Assembly (NCBI GenBank): GCA_964580655.1
Contig: CAZOMR010000097.1
Span: 1 to 11,511 of the forward strand
Source of the DNA: CAZOMR01 sp964580655
GTDB lineage: Bacteria; RBG-13-61-14; CAZOMR01
Length of the DNA: 11,511 nucleotides
Direction of reading: 5' to 3'
Shown piece by piece: positions 7,498-11,511 of the stretch; the stretch's first letter is position 1; every line of letters begins with the position of its first letter. A program made the translations under genes and the position numbers. The notes under the pieces were generated by a model. The model was not told the origin of the DNA. It worked only from the letters and a program-made list of their open reading frames with translations, and searched no databases.

Positions 7498-8217
7498 ATG
7501 GAAGAAGAATCATTAACCCACGGGCCTGCCTCTTATTTTCAGGCGGAATCCGGAGGAGTTTTTTATTATTTAATCGAGGAGATTCTCAAAATTCTCTTCG
7601 GCTGGATTCCCACCTTTATCGGGGCAGGCTTGCGCGCATTATTCTATCGGGTCCTGATTAGAGGCCGCGGGATATTTTTTATAGAGAGCGGCGTCAGGAT
7701 CTGCGGGATGCGCTATGTGAATTTGGAGCACGGCGTTTATGTGGATAGCGGGTCTTACCTTCATGGAAGGCCGGGGGGGGTGCGCATCGGCGCGAAAAGC
7801 AGGATCATGTCCGGTGCGAGGTTGCATGTTTTCAATTTCCGGAGCCTCCAGGCCTCCGGGATAGAGATTGGAAAAGAGTGCGTGATCGGGATGGGCGCGA
7901 TCATTACCGGGCAGGGCAGGGTGCGGATCGGAGACAAGGTGATCATCGGTCCCCGGGTGCTTGTTCTTCCGGTGAATCACAGATATCAGGACTCTTCCGA
8001 GCCGATCAAGGATCAGGGAATTTCAGCGCAAGGCATTACCGTGGAACACGGCGCCTGGATAGGCGGCGGGGCTATCCTTCTTGACGGGGTGCGTATCGGG
8101 AAGAACGCTGTGGTGGCCGCAGGAGCGGTGGTGACAAGGGATGTGCCTGACCGGACAGTGGTGGCGGGCAATCCGGCACAGGTGATTGAATCGGGAAGCC
8201 CGGGGAAATCTATTTAG
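7498..8217 (+). CDS. Hexapeptide-repeat (LbetaH) acyltransferase, WcaF-like
   Basis: Left-handed beta-helix acyltransferase, most likely an O-acetyltransferase using acetyl-CoA to decorate the glycan. After an N-terminal amphipathic/hydrophobic stretch (about 20-53, FYYLIEEILKILFGWIPTFIGAGL), hexapeptide repeats run from about 63 to 153 and again from 181 to 208. H161 in PVNHRYQD corresponds to the catalytic histidine of the maltose/galactoside acetyltransferase group. GAWIGGGAILL and AGAVVTRDVPDRTVVAGNPA (208-226) are the classic C-terminal signature. The 239-residue length is a little longer than WcaF because of the N-terminal part. ATG at 7498 is the only start downstream of an in-frame TAA at 7483, yet it has no ribosome site. 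A G8 run at codons 92-95 could switch the gene by slippage. Confidence 0.88.
   Translation: MEEESLTHGPASYFQAESGGVFYYLIEEILKILFGWIPTFIGAGLRALFYRVLIRGRGIFFIESGVRICGMRYVNLEHGVYVDSGSYLHGRPGGVRIGAKSRIMSGARLHVFNFRSLQASGIEIGKECVIGMGAIITGQGRVRIGDKVIIGPRVLVLPVNHRYQDSSEPIKDQGISAQGITVEHGAWIGGGAILLDGVRIGKNAVVAAGAVVTRDVPDRTVVAGNPAQVIESGSPGKSI
7773..7780 (+). repeat. G8 homopolymer inside the acyltransferase gene
   Basis: Eight consecutive G residues, read as CCG-GGG-GGG-GTG (Pro-Gly-Gly-Val, residues 92-95). Loss of one G would lead to a TAG at 7862-7864 (product of about 121 residues). Gain of one G would lead to a TGA at 8082-8084 (about 195 residues). Both lose H161 or the region after it in frame. 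It is the longest homopolymer I noticed in the window. Confidence 0.9.
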
Positions 8218-8247
8218 ACCAGGAGAATACGAAGGGGATTGCAGGAG

Positions 8248-9129
8248 ATGAGAACCTTGTTTTTGATTGCAAGAGAAATGAGGCCACAGCAATGGGCCAA
8301 GAATGTGATAGTTTTTGCCGCGCTTGCCTTTTCCGAGAACCTGCTTGAGCCGGAGATGCTCTTGCGGACACTTGCCACCTTTGCACTCTTCTGCCTCGTA
8401 TCCTCGGCGGTTTATATCTTGAATGATATTTTAGACCGGGATGCGGACCGGCATCATCCGGAAAAAAAGCATCGGCCGGTTGCTTCCGGAGAGCTTTCAG
8501 CGGGGAAGGCGATCGTGGCCGCGGCCATACTTGGTGGCGCAGGTCTCGCGGCATCCCTCTGGCTCAGGCCAGTGATTTTCATCATACTTCTCGCTTATAT
8601 CATCAATAATCTGGTTTATTCTTTTTACATCAAGAATATCATTCTCCTTGATGCGTTTTCTATTGCGCTCGGGTTTGTCCTGCGGGTGGTGGCTGGCGGG
8701 GAGACTATTCAGGTGGAGATTTCAACCTGGATCATCCTTTGCACTATCCTCGGCTCCCTGTTTCTGGCATTCAGCAAAAGGCGCAGTGAGCTGAGTCTGC
8801 AAGGAGAAAAGGCGATCAATCACAGAGCATCCCTCGCGGAATACAGCACCTATTTCCTGGACCAGATGATCGCAATAGTGACCGCATCCACGGTCATGGC
8901 ATACGCACTCTGGACAATGTGGCCCTCCGTGACGGAGAAATTTCAAACACACAATCTACCCTGGACAATTCCTTTTGTCTGCTATGGTATCTTCCGATAC
9001 CTTTACCTCGTGCACCAGAAGGGAGAGGGCGGGAATCCGAGCAAAATCTTTCTCTCGGACTGGCCCCTATTGATCAATATAGTGCTCTGGATGCTCAGCG
9101 TTGTTCTGATTTTGTATCTGGACTTCTGA
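8248..9129 (+). CDS. UbiA-family polyprenyl-phosphate phosphoribosyltransferase (DPPR synthase-like)
   Basis: Membrane transferase resembling mycobacterial decaprenyl-phosphate phosphoribosyltransferase, which joins PRPP to decaprenyl phosphate in the route to the arabinofuranose donor. RPQQWAKNVIVFAALAF (12-28), NDILDRDAD (59-67, the Mg2+-binding NDxxDxxxD), HHPEKKHRPVASG (69-81) and RVVAGG (146-151) match that branch from memory. GSLFLAFSKRRSEL (169-182) is the equivalent of its GSLFMVAGKRYAEL segment. YSFYIKN with D135 forms the second UbiA motif. About nine helices fill the 293 residues. TTG at 8239 is also open, but ATG at 8248 has AAGGGG ten bases upstream and is preferred. It is the last gene of the plus-strand run, and its final 35 bases overlap the convergent minus-strand gene. 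A ubiquinone/menaquinone prenyltransferase is less likely given the RPQQWAKN start. Confidence 0.85.
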   Translation: MRTLFLIAREMRPQQWAKNVIVFAALAFSENLLEPEMLLRTLATFALFCLVSSAVYILNDILDRDADRHHPEKKHRPVASGELSAGKAIVAAAILGGAGLAASLWLRPVIFIILLAYIINNLVYSFYIKNIILLDAFSIALGFVLRVVAGGETIQVEISTWIILCTILGSLFLAFSKRRSELSLQGEKAINHRASLAEYSTYFLDQMIAIVTASTVMAYALWTMWPSVTEKFQTHNLPWTIPFVCYGIFRYLYLVHQKGEGGNPSKIFLSDWPLLINIVLWMLSVVLILYLDF

Positions 9130-11299
9130 ACCTTTCCCAGTTTTTCGGCAGGAACTCGATCCGCTTAAGCCAGAAGTGGCCAGGATAGCTGACTGGATCA
9201 AGCCGGATCTTTTCGATCTTCCCGGACCGGCACCATGCAAAAGAGCGGTTGAGATCAAAAACATAGCTGTGAAATTTTCCGTCCGCTATCACTTGAAAAC
9301 GGATTTGCTTCAATGATCTGAATTCTTTCTCCCCATCGCTCATCCAGAAAAGGGTTCCCTCTTGCTGTTGAGGCGGGAGGTATCTCCGGGGCTCAAGCTT
9401 CATCTCAATCTCCAGTGCGGCCGCGGCCAGGGCCGGGAAAGAAAGCCGGGGGGACACAAGGTAGGGATCGCTGGTAAGGGCGATAAATTCCCGTGGCTCA
9501 CCGCGAGCCTGATACATGGAGTATGAAAGTTCCGGGGACAACTCCCATTGAAAGGGCATGGGCAGATTATAAAAAGAGAAGGAGGGCAAAAAAAGATATT
9601 GGTAGGGAAGACGCGTTCCGGATTTCTGGTCAGCGATGAATTCCGGGTAATTATGTCTTCGCTGTAGGTGATTACGCTTGAAAAAGATGGCTCTTAATTC
9701 ATTATTGAGATCAATGAGAAGACCGTTTTTCCATTCATAAACACGGGCCTGAGGGTCATGCCGGACAGCAATCAGCAGGTCCGGCGGCGCAGAAGAGATC
9801 AGGTATTTTCCAGAATTATAAAATGCACGCCTTTCCTCTGGAAGAGCCTCGGGGGGTATCTTGTCCCGAAGGGGCTCGGAGGCTCTGGCGGATGCGGGTT
9901 TCCAGACCAGGGATTCATATTCTCCGAGCATGAATGAATGTCCAAGGGATTCCTGGTTCAGATGAATCTTGATCATGGGGTCCAGCGCGTAATCTTCAGG
10001 GGAAAGCCCGACGAGATAGATTCGAAGATTCCCGGAATCCGGGGAAATCTGTTTAATCCTGGCTTTTAATGCCTGGGTGATGAAGCGGTTGCGCTCGGCC
10101 TGGCCTTGCCAGTCTTTCAAGGCGCCGCGAGAAGCCGATGCCAGGAAGTAGATGACAAGAGCGGCGATGAAAAGCAGGAAGATTTTTATCAGGGGACGCT
10201 TCGGCGCAACAAGAAGAAGACCCAGCATCAAAGCGGCGGAGAGTAGTGGAAGATATAACAGACGCTCTTCCCGGAAGACCATCATGTGCGAAGCATTCCA
10301 GAGCGGTGTGATGGTGAGAAGAAAGAAGAAACAGAGAAAAAGGAGAAGACGCGTGGACCGCCGGATGGTGGGGATTATCGAGACTGCGAAGAGCGCCGTG
10401 TAACTTACAAGCAGAGCGCGGAAGAATGAGGTTCCGGAATCAAGATGGTGAAAGAGGATGTCCCTTGTCGCGCGATCGAGTAAAGGGGGGATATGAGCGG
10501 TCATACGCGGGAGCAGGAAATCAGGATGCAGGGAGAGTGTTTCGTAGCCGCCTATTCCGCGGACTACTGCCAGTCGCCAGGCCATATAGCATGTAAAGGC
10601 CGCGATACATGGAATGGCTATCTTGATAGCGGAGATGATTCTTTCCTTTAGAGATGAAAGGCCTGTGTCCGGGCGAATAAAACCTATGAGCAGAGCCAGG
10701 GCCGGCAAGATAAGCAGGGTCTCCTTGGAAAGAAACGCGAGCATGGAGGTAAAAAAGGCCAGGATGCTAAAGCCACTTCTAGCAGACCAGATAAGGATCA
10801 GGGACAGCAGGAGGAAGAGCAGTCCGTGCAAATCCTCGAAACAGGTGAACCAGATCGTGGCCAGGGAGCCGATGGGGTGAAGACCGAAAAAGAGGGCCCC
10901 GGCCACTGAAGCAAGAAATCTCCAGCCAGCCTTGCTCTCGCAGACGGAGAGAACAAGATAGGAGAGAATGCCGACAAGCAGTGTGTTGAACGCATGGAAG
11001 AAAACAGTCAGGAGATGATACCCCATGGGTTTAGTGCCAAAGGTAAGCCAGGCAAGGGCGTTCATGAGCTGGAAAAGTGGACGCCAGAATTGATCCCCGT
11101 AGTAGGGACGGTAAAGCACGGTAAAGGGGTTTTCGGTAAAACGGGCGAAGGCTAACTGCCAGAAGTCCTCGCTGATAAAATAGCTGTCCAGAAAGGGCAG
11201 GAAAAGCAAGAGTTCAATAACAAGAATTCCGACGAAGAGAAGCACCCACCAGAGCTTACGCATGGGATTAATTTTATCGCGAGTCAATTCTTGATTCAA
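9095..11299 (-). CDS. Large GT-C (TMTC/PMT-like) membrane glycosyltransferase with C-terminal beta-sandwich
   Basis: Polytopic glycosyltransferase expected to use a lipid-phosphate sugar. It reads on the minus strand from a TTG at 11299-11297, preceded by GGGAG at six bases. The first ATG in frame (11263) has no ribosome site. Helix 1 (about 15-36) leads into a first outer loop with SYFISEDFW; E44 and D45 are the likely catalytic acids. WRPLFQLMNAL (72-82), LHPIGSLATIWFTCFEDLHG (140-159) and AFLSKETLLILPAL (188-201) are motifs shared with TMTC-like GT-C proteins. About ten helices end near residue 386. The ~350-residue tail is soluble and finishes with a beta-rich unit (about 612-716: GTLFWMSDG, FHSYVFDLN, KIRLDPVSYPG, LKRIEFLP) resembling a carbohydrate-binding-type domain. 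At 734 residues it is long for the class because of this tail. It faces the other cluster genes and overlaps the UbiA gene. Confidence 0.82.
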   Translation of the reverse strand: MNQELTRDKINPMRKLWWVLLFVGILVIELLLFLPFLDSYFISEDFWQLAFARFTENPFTVLYRPYYGDQFWRPLFQLMNALAWLTFGTKPMGYHLLTVFFHAFNTLLVGILSYLVLSVCESKAGWRFLASVAGALFFGLHPIGSLATIWFTCFEDLHGLLFLLLSLILIWSARSGFSILAFFTSMLAFLSKETLLILPALALLIGFIRPDTGLSSLKERIISAIKIAIPCIAAFTCYMAWRLAVVRGIGGYETLSLHPDFLLPRMTAHIPPLLDRATRDILFHHLDSGTSFFRALLVSYTALFAVSIIPTIRRSTRLLLFLCFFFLLTITPLWNASHMMVFREERLLYLPLLSAALMLGLLLVAPKRPLIKIFLLFIAALVIYFLASASRGALKDWQGQAERNRFITQALKARIKQISPDSGNLRIYLVGLSPEDYALDPMIKIHLNQESLGHSFMLGEYESLVWKPASARASEPLRDKIPPEALPEERRAFYNSGKYLISSAPPDLLIAVRHDPQARVYEWKNGLLIDLNNELRAIFFKRNHLQRRHNYPEFIADQKSGTRLPYQYLFLPSFSFYNLPMPFQWELSPELSYSMYQARGEPREFIALTSDPYLVSPRLSFPALAAAALEIEMKLEPRRYLPPQQQEGTLFWMSDGEKEFRSLKQIRFQVIADGKFHSYVFDLNRSFAWCRSGKIEKIRLDPVSYPGHFWLKRIEFLPKNWERFRSPDTKSEQR

Positions 11300-11305
11300 G
11301 GTAAA

Positions 11306-11310
11306 CTCCC
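11306..11310 (-). promoter_or_regulatory. Ribosome binding site for the TTG start of the minus-strand GT-C gene
   Basis: On the minus strand GGGAG (plus-strand CTCCC) sits six bases before the TTG at 11299. No in-frame ATG occurs between the upstream stop (plus-strand TCA at 11330-11332) and this TTG. The site is the reason for choosing TTG over the ATG twelve codons further in. Confidence 0.55.
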
Positions 11311-11327
11311 ATGCCCTTGATAATTGA

Positions 11328-11341
11328 TGTCAGGATTGACA
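11328..11341. promoter_or_regulatory. TGTCA-N4-TGACA dyad, candidate operator
   Basis: Perfect 5-bp inverted repeat TGTCA-GGAT-TGACA in the divergent intergenic region. Its right arm lies inside the -35 hexamer of the plus-strand promoter, a position where a bound dimer would block RNA polymerase. No regulator gene is visible in the window, and a 5-bp dyad can arise by chance. Confidence 0.35.
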
Positions 11342-11365
11342 GGGCTTAAGACCTTTTGCTATTTT
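11336..11365 (+). promoter_or_regulatory. Sigma70-type promoter for the 3-hydroxyacyl-CoA dehydrogenase gene
   Basis: A perfect -35 (TTGACA, 11336-11341) is followed after 18 bases by TATTTT (11360-11365, four of six matches). TG at 11357-11358 forms an extended -10. Transcription would start near 11372, leaving a leader of about 75 bases before the ATG at 11448. I found no comparably good promoter on the minus strand for the GT-C gene. Confidence 0.55.
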
Positions 11366-11447
11366 TCAAACAAGATAGATGTTCAGTGAGCAGGTTATGA
11401 CATTGTACATGAAGCGGGGATACCTATATCCTCCAGGGATGTGACGC

Positions 11448-11511
11448 ATGGATTCCAGAGATGTTAAGCGAGCACTGGTAGTGGGAGCAGGCACCATGGG
11501 GCATTCCATTG
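11448..11511 (+). CDS. 3-hydroxyacyl-CoA dehydrogenase, 5' end only (cut by window)
   Basis: Only 21 codons are present. They read MDSRDVKRALVVGAGTMGHSI, the first beta strand and GxGxxG NAD-binding loop (G14, G16, G19) of 3-hydroxyacyl-CoA dehydrogenases such as Hbd, PaaH and the FadB/FadJ second half. The family oxidises 3-hydroxyacyl-CoA to 3-ketoacyl-CoA in beta-oxidation, or runs the reverse in butyrate-type metabolism. The start is supported by AGGGA at 11435-11439, eight bases upstream, and by the promoter at 11336-11365. Because the N-terminus starts directly at the NAD domain, a single-domain Hbd-type enzyme is more likely than a FadB-type fusion. It is transcribed away from the glycan genes and probably belongs to a separate unit. 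Confidence 0.75.
   Translation, partial: MDSRDVKRALVVGAGTMGHSI

Noticed and set aside
7878..8084. Open reading frame in another plus frame within the acyltransferase gene
   Set aside because: It is the shifted frame of a real beta-helix gene with low-complexity Arg/Gly/Asp content. It matters only as the frame reached after a one-G insertion in the G8 tract.
9203..9225. Imperfect hairpin CCGGATC-N5-GATC-N3-CCGG near the convergent gene ends
   Set aside because: The stem is interrupted, no T-run follows on either strand, and it lies inside the minus-strand coding region; not a convincing terminator.
9448..10490. Three G6 runs in the minus-strand GT-C gene (around 9448, 9851 and 10485)
   Set aside because: Six bases is too short to argue for phase variation without read-level variation.
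1..11511. tRNA, rRNA, CRISPR array, insertion sequence or attachment site
   Set aside because: I found no cloverleaf, regularly spaced repeat, transposase motif or terminal inverted repeat. Almost all of the window is coding.

Overview
The window is a dense bacterial gene cluster for an envelope or secreted glycan whose sugars are probably carried on polyprenyl phosphate. No gene assigns the organism. Mixed GC content, frequent TTG/ATG coupled starts, bacterial Shine-Dalgarno sites and the mix of families fit a Gram-negative-type anaerobe or environmental lineage (Desulfobacterota, Nitrospirota or a similar phylum). This placement is inference and weak.

Layout. Eight genes run on the plus strand from 146 to 9129 with almost no spacing, and several stop/start codons overlap (TTG start inside the preceding gene, TGATG, ATGA). 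They look like one operon. In order: a GT4 glycosyltransferase (146-1429); an NAD-dependent sugar epimerase (1433-2347); a GT-C membrane glycosyltransferase (2334-4166); a GtrB/DPM1-like polyprenyl-phosphate sugar synthase (4166-5062); a B12-binding-domain radical SAM protein (5081-6451); a GT2 glycosyltransferase with C-terminal membrane helices (6448-7452); a hexapeptide-repeat acyltransferase (7498-8217); and a UbiA-family protein close to decaprenyl-phosphate phosphoribosyltransferase (8248-9129). A second, larger GT-C glycosyltransferase lies on the minus strand (9095-11299) and overlaps the UbiA gene tail to tail by 35 bp. A short divergent intergenic region (11300-11447) follows, with a strong-looking sigma70-type promoter. 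It faces a gene cut by the window end whose first 21 codons encode a 3-hydroxyacyl-CoA dehydrogenase NAD-binding motif, so the glycan locus ends here.

How the genes may work together (inference). The GtrB-like enzyme would load a hexose on polyprenyl phosphate. The UbiA enzyme would load phosphoribose from PRPP, giving a pentofuranose donor. The two GT-C enzymes are of the type that use such lipid-phosphate sugars outside the cytoplasmic membrane. The GT4, GT2 and epimerase would act in the cytoplasm, and the acyltransferase and radical SAM enzyme would decorate the product. No flippase, polymerase or ABC exporter is visible in the window.

Most notable: a G8 homopolymer inside the acyltransferase gene (possible phase variation); a DPPR-synthase-like gene without its usual epimerase partners in view; a GT4 whose second EX7E glutamate is a tyrosine; a B12-domain radical SAM protein with Pro at the usual base-off histidine position; and a perfect TGTCA-N4-TGACA dyad overlapping the -35 box of the terminal promoter.
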